NCBI RefSeq assembly: GCF_945956965.1
Contig: NZ_CAMFJS010000019.1
Coordinates: 34,529-98,528, forward strand
Source of the DNA: an uncultured Roseateles sp.
GTDB lineage: Bacteria; Pseudomonadota; Gammaproteobacteria; Burkholderiales; Burkholderiaceae_C
Direction: 5' to 3'
Length of the DNA stretch: 64,000 nt
Shown: one piece after another, positions 35,153-44,293 of the stretch
Position numbering within the stretch: position 1 is the first letter of the stretch
How the letters are laid out: each line of letters begins with the position of its first letter
Translations under genes and position numbers: made by a program
The notes under the pieces: model-generated
Database searches by the model: none
Told to the model about the DNA's origin: nothing
What the model saw: the letters and a program-made list of their open reading frames with translations, nothing else

Positions 35153-35902
35153 ATGAAGTTGAACGCACGCCGCCTTTTGTTGGGCTTGCTGGCCGTGGCC
35201 GGTGTTGGTTTGACCGCCAGCCTGGGTTTTTGGCAGCTGGATCGTGCGGCCCAGAAGCAGGCGCTGCAGCAGTCCATCAACACCCGCGCGCTGCAAGCAC
35301 CGCTGAGCGCACAGGGCTTGAGCCGCAAACCCGAGGATGCGGCCGCCCAAGTGCACTTGCCGGTGCGGCTGCGCGGCCATTGGCTGCACGCGCAAACGGT
35401 GTTTTTGGACAACCGCCCGATGGCAGGCCGCGTGGGTTTTTTCATCGTCACGCCGCTGCGCTTGCAAGGGCGTAGCGAGGCCATTCTGGTGCAGCGCGGC
35501 TGGTTGCCGCGCAATGCGCAGGAACGCAGCCAGCTGCCGCAATTGCCGTCCGCGGAGCTCAACGAGGGCGAGGTCGAAGTGCAGGGGCGATTGGCCCTGG
35601 CTCCGTCACGTGTGTATGAGTTCAGCCCGGCGCACAGCGGCGCGATCCGGCAAAATCTCGACGCGGCGGCTTATGCGCAAGAAACAAAGCAAGAGTTGCT
35701 GCCCCTGACCGTGCTGCAAACTGGCCCCAAGCTCGCGGATGAGATGCCGCGTGATTGGGCGGCACCCGATCTGGGGCTGCAAAAACATTACGGTTACGCC
35801 TTTCAATGGTTTGCGCTGTCGGCGCTGCTCCTGGGTCTTTATGTCTGGTTCCAATTCATCCGTCCCGCCCGCGCACAGCGCCCACCAAGCCATGAACAGT
35901 GA
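35153..35902 (+). CDS. SURF1 family oxidase assembly protein
   Basis: This 249-residue protein has the SURF1 layout: an N-terminal membrane helix (about 7-25, containing GFWQLDRAAQK), a periplasmic domain with VFLDNRPMAGRVGFFIVTPL and VQRGWLPRN, and a C-terminal helix (about 221-240). Family members assist heme a insertion into subunit I. The open frame extends upstream but ATG 35153 gives the proper membrane anchor. Its end overlaps the next gene by 11 bases. Confidence 0.93.
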   Translation: MKLNARRLLLGLLAVAGVGLTASLGFWQLDRAAQKQALQQSINTRALQAPLSAQGLSRKPEDAAAQVHLPVRLRGHWLHAQTVFLDNRPMAGRVGFFIVTPLRLQGRSEAILVQRGWLPRNAQERSQLPQLPSAELNEGEVEVQGRLALAPSRVYEFSPAHSGAIRQNLDAAAYAQETKQELLPLTVLQTGPKLADEMPRDWAAPDLGLQKHYGYAFQWFALSALLLGLYVWFQFIRPARAQRPPSHEQ

Positions 35903-36554
35903 ACCGCTCACGCTGAGCGTGCACAGCCTGCCCGATCCGGCCCAGATCAACGCGGCGCAGCAGCGCAGCGGCCGCCTGCGCATGCTGCTGGTTCTGGCGG
36001 CCTGCGCGGCGCCTGTGATCGCGTCTTACTTCACCTTCTACGTCATCAAGCCGCAAGGCCGCGCCTATGGTGAGCTGATCGTGCCGACGGTGGATTTGCC
36101 GGCCCAGCTGAGCCTGCGCGATTTGGCCGGCCAGCCGGTCAGCGTGGAAAGCCTGAAAGGCCAGTGGCTGCTGACCCTGGTGCAAAACGCCGATTGCAAC
36201 AAGGCCTGCGAAGACCTGCTCTTCATGCAGCGCCAGTTGCGCGAAATGATGGGCAAGGAGCGCGACAAGGTCGACAAACTCTTGCTGATCGCCGATGACG
36301 CGCCTCTGCGCCCCGAACTGCAGCAGGCGCTCACCACCGGCATTCCGGTGACGATTCTGCGCGCCCCGCGGGCCCAGCTGGAGGCCTTCTTGAAAGCTGG
36401 CGCAGGCCAAGCCTTGAACGACCATCTGTTCATCATCGACCCCATGGGCCGCTGGATGTGGCGCTCTCCCGTGCAGCCGGACCCCAGCAAGGTGAAGAAC
36501 GATATGAACCGCCTGCTCAAGGCCAATGCCGGCTGGGACAAGCCCGGCCGTTGA
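35892..36554 (+). CDS. SCO-like membrane-anchored thioredoxin-fold protein
   Basis: This 220-residue protein has one membrane helix (about 32-53) and a periplasmic domain. I see a CX3C pair (Cys102-NKA-Cys106) after a beta strand (LLTLVQNAD) and a His in DHLFIID (His178). This is the ligand pattern of SCO/SenC copper chaperones. Burkholderiales genomes usually carry it as an unnamed cox-cluster protein. It lies between surf1 and ctaA and is distinct from the lipoprotein sco1 later in the cluster. Copper or thiol chemistry for the CuA site is likely but inferred. Confidence 0.75.
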   Translation: MNSEPLTLSVHSLPDPAQINAAQQRSGRLRMLLVLAACAAPVIASYFTFYVIKPQGRAYGELIVPTVDLPAQLSLRDLAGQPVSVESLKGQWLLTLVQNADCNKACEDLLFMQRQLREMMGKERDKVDKLLLIADDAPLRPELQQALTTGIPVTILRAPRAQLEAFLKAGAGQALNDHLFIIDPMGRWMWRSPVQPDPSKVKNDMNRLLKANAGWDKPGR

Positions 36555-36561
36555 TGCGCGT

Positions 36562-37686
36562 ATGAATCACGACGACTGGATTGCCTTGGCCCAGCTGGCC
36601 GCCCTGGGCGCGGCCTTGGCGGCCGGCCCCCTGCTGTGGCTGCGGCTGCGCTCGAAGGCTTCGACGCCGACAGCGCGTTTGCGCGCCTTGACCGTGCTGA
36701 CGCTGTTTCTGACCTTTGACCTGATCATCTTCGGCGCCTTCACCCGTCTGACCGACTCCGGCCTGGGCTGCCCCGATTGGCCGGGCTGTTATGGCCAAGG
36801 CAGCCCGATTGGCGCCCATGCCGACATCGCCGCCGCCCAGGCCGCCATGCCCACCGGCCCGGTCACCCACGGCAAAGCCTGGGTAGAGATGATTCACCGC
36901 TACCTGGCCAGCGCGGTGGGCGTGCTGATTCTGGTGCTGTGCGTGTCGAGCTGGCGGCTGGCGCGCCAAACGCAGGCAGCGGCCAAGCTGGTCTCGCCCT
37001 GGTGGGCCACGCTGACGCTGGCCTGGGTCTGCATGCAAGGCGCCTTCGGCGCGCTGACGGTGACCATGAAGCTGTTTCCCGCCATCGTCACGCTGCACTT
37101 GCTGGGCGGCATGGGCTTGTTGATGCTTCTGGCTTGGCAGGCGCAGGCCTATGAGCCCAAGCCCTTACCGCTGAGTTCCGGCCTGCGCCGCACAGCTTGG
37201 GGCCTGCTCGTCTTGTTGATTGGGCAAGTGGCGCTGGGCGCCTGGGTGAGCACCAATTACGCGGTGCTGGCTTGCTCGGAGTTCCCCAGCTGCCAAGCCG
37301 GCCAGTGGTGGCCAGCGATGGATTTCAAGCATGGCTTCACGATCTGGCGTGAGCTGGGCTTGGGGGCCGATGGCGGCTGGCTGCCTTTTGAGGCGCTGAC
37401 GGCCATCCATATGACGCACCGCCTGGGCGCCTTGCTGGTTTTCACGCTGCTGTTACTGTTCGCCTGGGCCTTGTGGCGTGCGCCGCAGCCGAGCGGCCGC
37501 TTGTGGGCGCAGCGTTTGTTGTGGGCGGCGGCCTGGCAGTTCGTCAGCGGCTTGTCGAATGTGGTGCTGGACTGGCCCATCGTTGCCGCGCTTGCGCACA
37601 CCGCGGGTGCTGCCATGCTGCTAATGATCATGAGTTTTTTATTGGCCCAAATTCGCCAAGGCCGGTCTGTGTTGCCGGCCGCTTGA
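36562..37686 (+). CDS. ctaA: Heme A synthase (CtaA/COX15)
   Basis: This 374-residue, eight-helix membrane enzyme oxidises the C8 methyl of heme O to a formyl group. Family motifs are FTRLTDSGLGCPDWPGCYG with a Cys pair, a His in EMIHRY, VTLHLLGGMG and MTHRLGAL, whose His residues would bind the two hemes. ATG 36562 follows the SCO-like gene by 7 bases. It forms the heme A pathway with ctaB immediately downstream. Confidence 0.94.
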   Translation: MNHDDWIALAQLAALGAALAAGPLLWLRLRSKASTPTARLRALTVLTLFLTFDLIIFGAFTRLTDSGLGCPDWPGCYGQGSPIGAHADIAAAQAAMPTGPVTHGKAWVEMIHRYLASAVGVLILVLCVSSWRLARQTQAAAKLVSPWWATLTLAWVCMQGAFGALTVTMKLFPAIVTLHLLGGMGLLMLLAWQAQAYEPKPLPLSSGLRRTAWGLLVLLIGQVALGAWVSTNYAVLACSEFPSCQAGQWWPAMDFKHGFTIWRELGLGADGGWLPFEALTAIHMTHRLGALLVFTLLLLFAWALWRAPQPSGRLWAQRLLWAAAWQFVSGLSNVVLDWPIVAALAHTAGAAMLLMIMSFLLAQIRQGRSVLPAA

Positions 37687-37729
37687 AGTGCACTGTCGCT
37701 GTCCTTGTCGTTGTCGTTTTTAGAGTCCT

Positions 37730-38653
37730 ATGTCATCCAATCCATCCGTCCCGGCCGCGTCCCCGGCTCCCAGCTCGCGCTGGCAGCAGTATTACCAGCT
37801 GACCAAGCCGCGCGTGGTGCAGCTGATCGTGTTCTGCGCGGTCATTGGCATGGCGCTGGCCATTCCGGGTCTGCCGGCGGGCGCGCAGTGGGGCGCCATC
37901 CTGGCTGCCACCGTGGGCATCTGGCTGGTGGCAGGCGCGGCGGCGGCCTTCAATTGCCTGATCGAGCAGCAAATCGACGCCAAGATGAAGCGCACCGCCT
38001 GGCGCGCCACGGCCAAGGGCCAACTCAGCCGCGCGCAAACGCTGAGCTTCTCGGCTGTGCTGTGTGGCCTGGGCATGGCGATTCTGTGGTTTTGGGTCAA
38101 TCCGCTGACCATGTGGCTGACCTTCGCCACTTTCATCGGCTACGCCGTGATCTATACGGTGGTGCTCAAGCCCATGACACCGCAGAACATCGTCATCGGC
38201 GGCGCCTCCGGCGCCATGCCGCCGGTCTTGGGCTGGGCTGCGTTGCGGGGTGAGGTGGGGCCTGAGGCCATGCTGCTGTGCCTGATCATTTTTCTGTGGA
38301 CGCCGCCGCATTTCTGGGCGCTGGCCCTTTACCGCACCGAGGAATACCGCAAGGCCGGGCTGCCCATGCTGCCGGTGACGCATGGCTCCGAGTACACGCG
38401 TTTGCAAATCTTTCTCTACACCTGGATCTTGCTGGCCGCCACCTTGCTGCCTTTCTTGACCGGCATGAGTGGCTGGATTTACTTAGTCAGCGCTGTGGGC
38501 CTGGGCTTGGGCTTTTGCACCTATGCCTGGCAACTCTGGCGCCAGTATTCCGATGAGTTGGCGCGCGCCACTTTCCGCTTCTCCATCCTGCACCTGTCCT
38601 TGCTGTTTGCGGCCCTGCTGGTGGACCATTACCTCTTGCCCTGGACGCGTTGA
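37730..38653 (+). CDS. ctaB: Protoheme IX farnesyltransferase (heme O synthase)
   Basis: This 307-residue UbiA-type prenyltransferase adds a farnesyl group to heme B. It shows the Asp-rich motif region in [18 protein letters not shown] and the second loop [21 protein letters not shown] in part. About eight or nine membrane helices are expected. Its stop touches the next ATG directly (TGAATG). Alternative name cyoE. Confidence 0.95.
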   Translation: MSSNPSVPAASPAPSSRWQQYYQLTKPRVVQLIVFCAVIGMALAIPGLPAGAQWGAILAATVGIWLVAGAAAAFNCLIEQQIDAKMKRTAWRATAKGQLSRAQTLSFSAVLCGLGMAILWFWVNPLTMWLTFATFIGYAVIYTVVLKPMTPQNIVIGGASGAMPPVLGWAALRGEVGPEAMLLCLIIFLWTPPHFWALALYRTEEYRKAGLPMLPVTHGSEYTRLQIFLYTWILLAATLLPFLTGMSGWIYLVSAVGLGLGFCTYAWQLWRQYSDELARATFRFSILHLSLLFAALLVDHYLLPWTR

Positions 38654-39283
38654 ATGATGATGACGAAGAGACGATCGATTGGCTGGGCCGCGGCTCTGAT
38701 GCTGGGCCTGAGTTTGGGCTTGAGCGGCTGTGATCAGCTGGGCCTCGGTGGCCCCGCCAAGCCGGCATTCAAGGGCGTGGACCTGACCGGCGCGGAGTAT
38801 GCGCGCAGCATCAGCCTGAGTGACCAAGATGGTCGCAGCCGCTCGCTGGCCGAGTTCAAGGGCAAGGTGGTGGTGGTGTTCTTCGGCTATACCCAGTGCC
38901 CGGATGTCTGCCCAACCACGCTGGCCGAATTGGCGGAAGTCAAACGCATGCTGGGCCAGGATGGCGACAAGGTGCAAGGCATCTTCGTCACCGTCGATCC
39001 CGAGCGCGATACCGCGCCCCTGCTCAAGGCTTACCTCAACAGTTTTGACCCGACGTTTGTGGCCCTGCGCGGCAGCGAGGAGCAAACCAAGGCCGTGGCC
39101 AAGGAATTCAAGGTCTTCTATGCCAAGGTGCCCGGCAAGACGCCCGAGACCTACACCATGGACCACACGGCCGCCAGCTTCGTTTTTGACACGCAGGGCC
39201 GCGTGCGGGTGTTCTCCCGCTACGGTTCGGGCGCGCAAGCGTTGGCCGATGACATCAAGCTCTTGCTGGCCGAGCGAAGCTGA
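38654..39283 (+). CDS. SCO1/SenC family copper chaperone lipoprotein
   Basis: This 209-residue protein has a lipoprotein signal (LGLSLGLSGC) and a thioredoxin-fold domain with the copper ligands Cys82 and Cys86 (QCPDVCPTTLAEL) and His171 (TMDHTAASF). SCO proteins metallate or reduce the CuA site of subunit II. It starts immediately after ctaB and is the last cox gene before a strong terminator. Confidence 0.94.
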   Translation: MMMTKRRSIGWAAALMLGLSLGLSGCDQLGLGGPAKPAFKGVDLTGAEYARSISLSDQDGRSRSLAEFKGKVVVVFFGYTQCPDVCPTTLAELAEVKRMLGQDGDKVQGIFVTVDPERDTAPLLKAYLNSFDPTFVALRGSEEQTKAVAKEFKVFYAKVPGKTPETYTMDHTAASFVFDTQGRVRVFSRYGSGAQALADDIKLLLAERS

Positions 39284-39323
39284 CTTTGCGCTGTGTCGCC
39301 CCGAACAGGGCGATGCTCAGACG

Positions 39324-39358
39324 AAAAAAAGCCCCGGCGAATCCGCTGGGGCTTTTTT
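39324..39358. terminator. Bidirectional terminator between sco1 and rpoH
   Basis: A 9-base-pair stem (GCCCC, G-U, GCG with CGC, GGGGC around AATC) at 39331-39352 is preceded by seven A and followed by six T. It can therefore stop transcription from both the sco1 side and the rpoH side. Confidence 0.88.
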
Positions 39359-39399
39359 GTTGGGGCCTCGAAAGGCCTCGCCTAGCCTCGCTCGCCCAC

Positions 39400-40326
39400 T
39401 CAGGCAGGCGTGAGGGCCTTGCGCATCTTCTTCATCGCGGCCACCTCGATCTGGCGAATCCGCTCGGCGCTGACGCCGTACTCGGCAGCCAGTTCATGCA
39501 AGGTCATGCCACCGGTGGAGTCGTCGTTGACCTTGAGCCAGCGCTCTTCCACGATACGGCGGCTGCGCTCATCCAGGGCCTCCAGGGCGCGGCTGATGCC
39601 ATCGCTCGCCAGGGAGTCGCGCGCCTGCGCTTCGAGCACGCGGGTCGGTTCTTGCGTCTCGTCGGCCAGATAGGCGATGGGGGCGTAGGCCTCGCCGTCC
39701 TCGTCGGTCAGCGGCTCCAGGGCCACATCACCGCCGGACATGCGGGTTTCCATCTCCAGCACTTCCTCTCGCTTGACGTTCAGCTCCTTGGCCACGTGGT
39801 CAAGTTGCGCTTCGGTCAGGCTCATGCGGTGAGTCAGGTCATCGCTTTGCTCTTCTTTCATGCTGTGCTTCATCGAGCGCAGATTGAAGAACAGCTTGCG
39901 CTGTGCCTTGGTCGTGGCGACCTTGACCATGCGCCAGTTGCGCAGCACGTATTCGTGAATCTCAGCCTTGATCCAGTGCATGGCGTAGCTGACCAAGCGC
40001 ACGCCCTGATCCGGGTCGTAGCGCTTGACGGCCTTCATCAGGCCGACATTGCCTTCCTGGATCAGATCGCCTTGCGGCAGGCCGTAGCCCATGTACTGGC
40101 GCGAAATGGACACCACCAAGCGCAGGTGCGAAAGCACCAAGCGGCCGGCTGCCTCAAGGTCGCCGCTATCGCGCAGGCGACGAGCGGCCGAGCTTTCCTC
40201 TTCCGGGGTCAGCAGGGGCAGGCGGTTCACGGCGGAAATGTAGGCGTCCAGATTGCCGAGCGACGGGACCAGTGACCAGGGGTCACGGACGGTCAGTGCG
40301 GCAGCAGGGGTCAACATTGTCATCAT
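39400..40326 (-). CDS. rpoH: RNA polymerase heat-shock sigma factor RpoH (sigma-32)
   Basis: This 308-residue sigma factor directs transcription of chaperone and protease genes. Region 2 shows LPLLTPEEE, YMGYGLPQGDLIQEGNVGLMKAVKRYDP and YAMHWIKAEIHEYVLRNWRMVK. Region 4 ends with EYGVSAERIRQIEVAAMKKMR. The frame is open upstream, but ATG 40326 gives the standard N-terminus. A CIRCE element overlaps a sigma-70-like promoter 42 bases upstream. It lies downstream of cheW on the same strand but has its own promoter. Confidence 0.96.
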   Translation of the reverse strand: MMTMLTPAAALTVRDPWSLVPSLGNLDAYISAVNRLPLLTPEEESSAARRLRDSGDLEAAGRLVLSHLRLVVSISRQYMGYGLPQGDLIQEGNVGLMKAVKRYDPDQGVRLVSYAMHWIKAEIHEYVLRNWRMVKVATTKAQRKLFFNLRSMKHSMKEEQSDDLTHRMSLTEAQLDHVAKELNVKREEVLEMETRMSGGDVALEPLTDEDGEAYAPIAYLADETQEPTRVLEAQARDSLASDGISRALEALDERSRRIVEERWLKVNDDSTGGMTLHELAAEYGVSAERIRQIEVAAMKKMRKALTPA

Positions 40327-40367
40327 TACGTCCTTCGGATTACGAACTGAGGGGTTCGATGAATTCC

Positions 40368-40397
40368 ATATTAGCACTCTACGAAAGAGAGTGCCAA
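40368..40397 (-). promoter_or_regulatory. CIRCE (HrcA operator) overlapping the rpoH promoter
   Basis: TTAGCACTC (40371-40379), nine bases, then GAGTGCCAA (40389-40397). The CIRCE consensus TTAGCACTC-N9-GAGTGCTAA is matched at 17 of 18 positions. On the minus strand TTGGCA (40397-40392), 18 bases and TAATAT (40373-40368) form a sigma-70-like promoter inside the operator, so HrcA binding should block rpoH transcription. Confidence 0.88.
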
Positions 40398-40512
40398 TGG
40401 TAAGGGCGTGGGCGATTTGTGTATGAATTGTGCGCAGGGCAGGGTGGCGTTCGGCCGGGCTCGGCCCGGCTTGCGCGAGCACCCTTGCCCGAGGGAAACG
40501 CTTGCCTTGGCT

Positions 40513-41022
40513 TCAGTCGATCAGGCCGAAATCAGGGCTGGCCACCATGGCATCAATGTCCAGCAGGATCAGCATGCGCTCGCCAATCTTGCCCAGGCCG
40601 GTGATGTAGCGGGCATCCAGCGCCGCAGCCACCTCGGGGCGGGGCTTGATTTGCTCGGTCGTCAGCTCCAGCACATCGGAGACGGAATCGACCACGATGC
40701 CGACGATGCGCTGGCAGACGTTGAGTACGATGGTGACGGTGAAGCTGGTGTACTCGGCGCTTTGCCCCAGGCGCATGCGCAGGTCGACGATAGGAACGAT
40801 CACGCCGCGCAGATTGGTCACGCCCTTGATGAATTGGGGCGCATTGGCGACGCGGGTCGGTGCCTCGTAGGAGCGGATTTCCTGCACGCGCAGGATGTCC
40901 ATGCCGTATTCCTCTTCGCCGACGCGGAAGGTCAGGAATTGCTTGCTATCGGCCCGGGCTTGCCCTGTGGTTTGCAGAGCTTGGGAGCCGGATTGGGGGA
41001 CCAGATCGGTGGAGGCGCTCAT
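40513..41022 (-). CDS. cheW: CheW chemotaxis coupling protein
   Basis: This 169-residue protein joins chemoreceptors to the CheA kinase. Characteristic segments are [41 protein letters not shown] and [13 protein letters not shown]. The extra N-terminal 25 residues are polar and Ser/Gln-rich. It stands alone, away from a che operon, and is followed on the same strand by rpoH. This is the flagellar-type coupling protein, different from PilI at the left end. Confidence 0.93.
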   Translation of the reverse strand: MSASTDLVPQSGSQALQTTGQARADSKQFLTFRVGEEEYGMDILRVQEIRSYEAPTRVANAPQFIKGVTNLRGVIVPIVDLRMRLGQSAEYTSFTVTIVLNVCQRIVGIVVDSVSDVLELTTEQIKPRPEVAAALDARYITGLGKIGERMLILLDIDAMVASPDFGLID

Positions 41023-41422
41023 GTAGGGTGTCGAGGTCTGAGTCAGGTCAATCGGACGGGGTGATTCGCCATGCGTGTCACCCCCTGCTATTTTCGCAAA
41101 TCTTGTCCTTGCACATCCCGCGATCTAGGCCAGAAAAGTTCGGCGTTCGCGTGAGCAATCCTCAAGGGGATGGGCAAAGAACTCAGCTGGCATTTCTTTT
41201 CGCCTCCCAAAGGGCTGTTTTTTATAGGCCCTTAGCCAGTCCGCCCAGCAATGTTCGCACAGGATGCGTAGGCTGTACGGCCTGGCTTGATCATTAAGAA
41301 GTGCAGAGTTTCCCTTGATGCGCTTGTTTTGATCTTATGGCGTGCGGGGCGCTTGCCTCAGACTGAACCTGCAACCAAAAGCTGGTACGCAGTGGCCCGG
41401 CTGGCGCTACTGCCCCAAATTC
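41023..41422. other. 400-base divergent intergenic region between cheW and the lipocalin gene
   Basis: I see no credible gene here. It must hold the promoters of cheW (minus) and the lipocalin gene (plus), but no convincing -35/-10 pair stands out. A loose inverted repeat AAGGGC/GCCCTT with a 12-base AT-rich loop lies at 41210-41233. The region is richer in A and T than its surroundings. Confidence 0.5.
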
Positions 41423-42046
41423 ATGAAGGATGTCCTCTTGCCTAACAACATCACTGAAACCACCGTGCGGCGCTTGCTGACGCCTTTTGGCGGGCGCGGT
41501 TTGCGCCGCGGCGCGCTCGTGCTGGCTCTTGCCGGACTGAGTGTCTTGGCGGGCTGCATGTCCACCAGTCCGCCGCCCGGCGTCACCGCAGTCCGGCCCT
41601 TTGACTTGGAGCGCTATCAGGGCCGCTGGTATGAGGTCGCCCGCCTGGATCACCGCTTTGAGCGTGGCATGACGGATGTCTCGGCCACCTACAGCCCTCA
41701 AGCCGACGGCAGTGTGCGGGTGCTGAACCGCGGCTTCGATGTCGCCTCAGGCCAATGGCGTGAGGCAGTGGGGCGGGCGCTGTTCATTGCTGAGCCCAGC
41801 ACCGCTTCGCTCAAGGTTTCCTTCTTCGGGCCCTTCTACGGTGGCTATCACGTGGCGGCCTTGGACCCTGACTATCGCTGGGCCTTGGTGCTGGGCCCGG
41901 ACTTCAGCTATTGCTGGATCCTGTCACGCGACAAAGTGTTGGCTCCGGCGCAGCGCGAGGCCATCACGGCGCGGGCCAAGGCGCTCGGCGTGCCGACGAA
42001 TGAATTGATCTGGGTCTCGCAAACGCGCCAGGATCCCGCATCTTGA
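41423..42046 (+). CDS. Lipocalin family outer-membrane lipoprotein (Blc-like)
   Basis: This 207-residue protein has an extended N-terminus, a lipobox (SVLAGC, Cys about 50) and a lipocalin domain. The G-x-W motif is in YQGRWYEVARLDHRFERGM, then FFGPFYGGYHVAALD and the C-terminal SRDKVL. Bacterial lipocalins bind fatty acids or lysophospholipids at the outer membrane. ATG 41423 is chosen over an earlier in-frame start because it leaves a plausible, although long, signal region. The next gene, an epimerase, follows 73 bases later. Confidence 0.82.
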   Translation: MKDVLLPNNITETTVRRLLTPFGGRGLRRGALVLALAGLSVLAGCMSTSPPPGVTAVRPFDLERYQGRWYEVARLDHRFERGMTDVSATYSPQADGSVRVLNRGFDVASGQWREAVGRALFIAEPSTASLKVSFFGPFYGGYHVAALDPDYRWALVLGPDFSYCWILSRDKVLAPAQREAITARAKALGVPTNELIWVSQTRQDPAS

Positions 42047-42119
42047 TGCGCTTGGTGCTTGCACCTCGCCTGTTAAATTCGTCAAGCGCGGCTTAGACGC
42101 ACAAAAAGGATATTCACCC

Positions 42120-43025
42120 ATGCGCATTCTGTTAAGCGGTGGCACCGGCCTGATTGGTCGGGCCCTGTGCAGCCACTGGCGCTCGGCCGGGCACGAGGTG
42201 ATCGTCTGGAGCCGCCAAGCCGAGCGCGTGCCTGCCTTGTGCAGCGGGGCTCGTGGCATTGCGCATTTGCATGAATTGGCGGACGCCGGAGCGCTGGACG
42301 CCGTGGTCAATCTGGCCGGCGCGCCGATTGCCGACCGACCCTGGACCGCCGCGCGGCGCCAAGTCCTGTGGCGCAGCCGGGTTGATTTGACCCAAGCCTT
42401 GGTGGCCTTTCTGGCCCAGCTGGCGCACAAGCCCGAGGTCTTGATCTCCGGCTCGGCCGTGGGTTGGTATGGCGATAGCGGCGAGCGCCAGCTCGACGAA
42501 AGCAGCCCGCCCGCTTCGGCCGACTTTGGCGCGCAGCTGTGCCAAGCCTGGGAGCAAGCGGCCCAGCAGGCCGAGCCGCTGGGCATTCGCGTGGTGCTGC
42601 TGCGCACGGCGCCGGTCTTGGCTGCGAGCGGCGGCATGCTGGCGCGTCTGCGCCTGCCCTTCAGCTTAGGCTTGGGTGGCCGCCTGGGCAGTGGCCGGCA
42701 GTGGATGCCTTGGATTCATCTCGAGGATGAGATCGCCCTGATTGACTTCTTGCTCAGCCACACCGATTGCCGTGGTGCCTTCAACGCCTGCGCGCCAGAG
42801 CCGGCGCGCAATGCGGAATTTACGCAGGCCTTGGCAGGGGCGCTCAAGCGGCCGGCGGTGCTGCCGGCCCCCGCCTGGGCGTTGCGGATGGCGCTGGGCG
42901 AAATGTCGGTCTTGCTGCTGGGCGGCCAGCGTGCCGTGCCGCAGCGGGCCTTGGCGCAGGGTTTCCGCTTTCGCCATCCCGCGCTGGGCCCGGCCTTGGC
43001 TCACCTTATGCAGCGGCAGGCGTAG
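42120..43025 (+). CDS. TIGR01777/YfcH family sugar-nucleotide-epimerase-like oxidoreductase
   Basis: This 301-residue short-chain dehydrogenase-fold protein has the NAD(P) motif GGTGLIGRAL at residues 7-16. It also has the family segments VVNLAGAPIADRPW, SGSAVGWYGDSGE and VVLLRTAPVLAASGGML. The usual YxxxK is replaced in this family and the substrate is unknown. AAAAGGA precedes ATG 42120. The gene ends before a terminator serving the convergent ychF. Confidence 0.88.
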   Translation: MRILLSGGTGLIGRALCSHWRSAGHEVIVWSRQAERVPALCSGARGIAHLHELADAGALDAVVNLAGAPIADRPWTAARRQVLWRSRVDLTQALVAFLAQLAHKPEVLISGSAVGWYGDSGERQLDESSPPASADFGAQLCQAWEQAAQQAEPLGIRVVLLRTAPVLAASGGMLARLRLPFSLGLGGRLGSGRQWMPWIHLEDEIALIDFLLSHTDCRGAFNACAPEPARNAEFTQALAGALKRPAVLPAPAWALRMALGEMSVLLLGGQRAVPQRALAQGFRFRHPALGPALAHLMQRQA

Positions 43026-43032
43026 GCAGGCG

Positions 43033-43064
43033 AAAAAAAGGGCTGAGCTTGAGGCTCAGCCCTT
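43033..43064 (-). terminator. Intrinsic terminator of ychF
   Basis: GGGCTGAGC (43040-43048) and GCTCAGCCC (43054-43062), extended by AA/TT, form an 11-base-pair stem. Read on the minus strand it is followed by seven T (43039-43033), so it terminates ychF. On the plus strand only TT follows. Confidence 0.85.
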
Positions 43065-43086
43065 GGCGCTCAGCTGGCGCGGCGTA

Positions 43087-44178
43087 TCAGACGTTGAACA
43101 GGAAGTTCAGCACGTCGCCGTCCTTGACGATGTATTCCTTGCCTTCGGCGCGCATCTTGCCGGCGTCTTTGGCGCCTTGCTCACCCTTGTAGGTGATGAA
43201 GTCTTCGTAGGCGATGGTCTGGGCGCGGATATAGCCGCGTTCAAAGTCGGTGTGGATCACGCCGGCGGCTTGCGGGCCGGTGTCACCCTTGTGGATGGTC
43301 CAGGCGCGCACTTCCTTCACGCCAGCGGTGAAGTAGGTCTGCAGTCCCAGCAGGCTAAAGGCGGCGCGGATCAGGCGGTTCAGGCCGGGTTCGTCCTGGC
43401 CCATTTCGGCCAGGAACATCTTGCGGTCCTCGTCTTCCATCTCGCTCAGTTCGGCTTCCGTCTTGGCGCAGATGGCCACCACGGGGCCGTTCTGGGCGGC
43501 GGCGTAGGCCTTCAGGCGGTCCAGGAAGGGGTTGTTCTCGAAGCCGTCTTCCGACACATTGGCCACGAACATGGCGGGCTTGGCGGTGATCAGGCACAGG
43601 GGCTTGAGCAGCACCAGCTCTTCTTTGCTGAACTCAATCGTGCGCACGGGCTTGGCTTCGTTCAGCGCGGCTTCGCACTTTTCCAGCACCTTGACCAGGG
43701 CGATCGCGTCCTTGTCGCCGGCGCGGGCCACCTTGTTGTAGCGGTGCAGGCTCTTTTCCACCGTGCCCATATCGGCCAGGCAGAGTTCGGTCTGGATCAC
43801 CTCGATGTCGGAGATGGGGTCGACGCGGCCGTTGACGTGCACCACATTGCCGTCTTCAAAGCAGCGCACCACATTGACGATGGCGTCGGTTTCGCGGATG
43901 TGCGAGAGGAATTTATTGCCCAGGCCCTCGCCCTTGGAGGCACCGGCCACCAAGCCAGCGATGTCGACGAACTCGACCACGGCGGGCAGGATGCGCTCGG
44001 GTTTGACGATTTCGGCCAGCGCGTCCAGGCGCGGATCGGGCAGCTCAACCACGCCCACATTGGGCTCGATGGTGCAGAACGGGTAGTTCTCAGCGGCGAT
44101 GCCGGCCTTGGTCAGCGCGTTGAAGAGGGTGGACTTGCCGACATTGGGCAGGCCAACGATGCCGCATTTGAGACTCAT
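43087..44178 (-). CDS. ychF: Redox-regulated ATPase YchF (Obg family)
   Basis: This 363-residue OLA1/YchF protein is a P-loop NTPase with ATP preference. G1 is [14 protein letters not shown] (residues 8-21), G3 lies in [20 protein letters not shown], and the C-terminal TGS domain ends in [18 protein letters not shown] and [11 protein letters not shown]. It associates with ribosomes and stress responses in other bacteria. A TAAAAT at 44226-44221 (minus strand) is a possible -10 with a leader of about 40 bases. Confidence 0.96.
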   Translation of the reverse strand: MSLKCGIVGLPNVGKSTLFNALTKAGIAAENYPFCTIEPNVGVVELPDPRLDALAEIVKPERILPAVVEFVDIAGLVAGASKGEGLGNKFLSHIRETDAIVNVVRCFEDGNVVHVNGRVDPISDIEVIQTELCLADMGTVEKSLHRYNKVARAGDKDAIALVKVLEKCEAALNEAKPVRTIEFSKEELVLLKPLCLITAKPAMFVANVSEDGFENNPFLDRLKAYAAAQNGPVVAICAKTEAELSEMEDEDRKMFLAEMGQDEPGLNRLIRAAFSLLGLQTYFTAGVKEVRAWTIHKGDTGPQAAGVIHTDFERGYIRAQTIAYEDFITYKGEQGAKDAGKMRAEGKEYIVKDGDVLNFLFNV

Positions 44179-44280
44179 GGATGACTTTCTGGCTTGGGAG
44201 TGCTTGACGCAAAGATGGGATTTTAGTCGCCTGCAGCCGCGCAGCGCCCGCCGCTGTCAAACGATTCACACAAGCCTGCC

Positions 44281-44293
44281 TACAATGCCCGCA
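44281..44293 (+). promoter_or_regulatory. -10-like hexamer six bases before the UbiH-like start codon
   Basis: TACAAT at 44281-44286, six bases, then ATG at 44293. No Shine-Dalgarno sequence is present. The geometry predicts a leaderless transcript; the -35 region is weak. Confidence 0.4.

Noticed and set aside
40454..40470. GCCGGGC/GCCCGGC hairpin between cheW and rpoH considered as a cheW terminator.
   Set aside because: No T-run follows on the minus strand; a stable stem in GC-rich DNA is weak evidence by itself.
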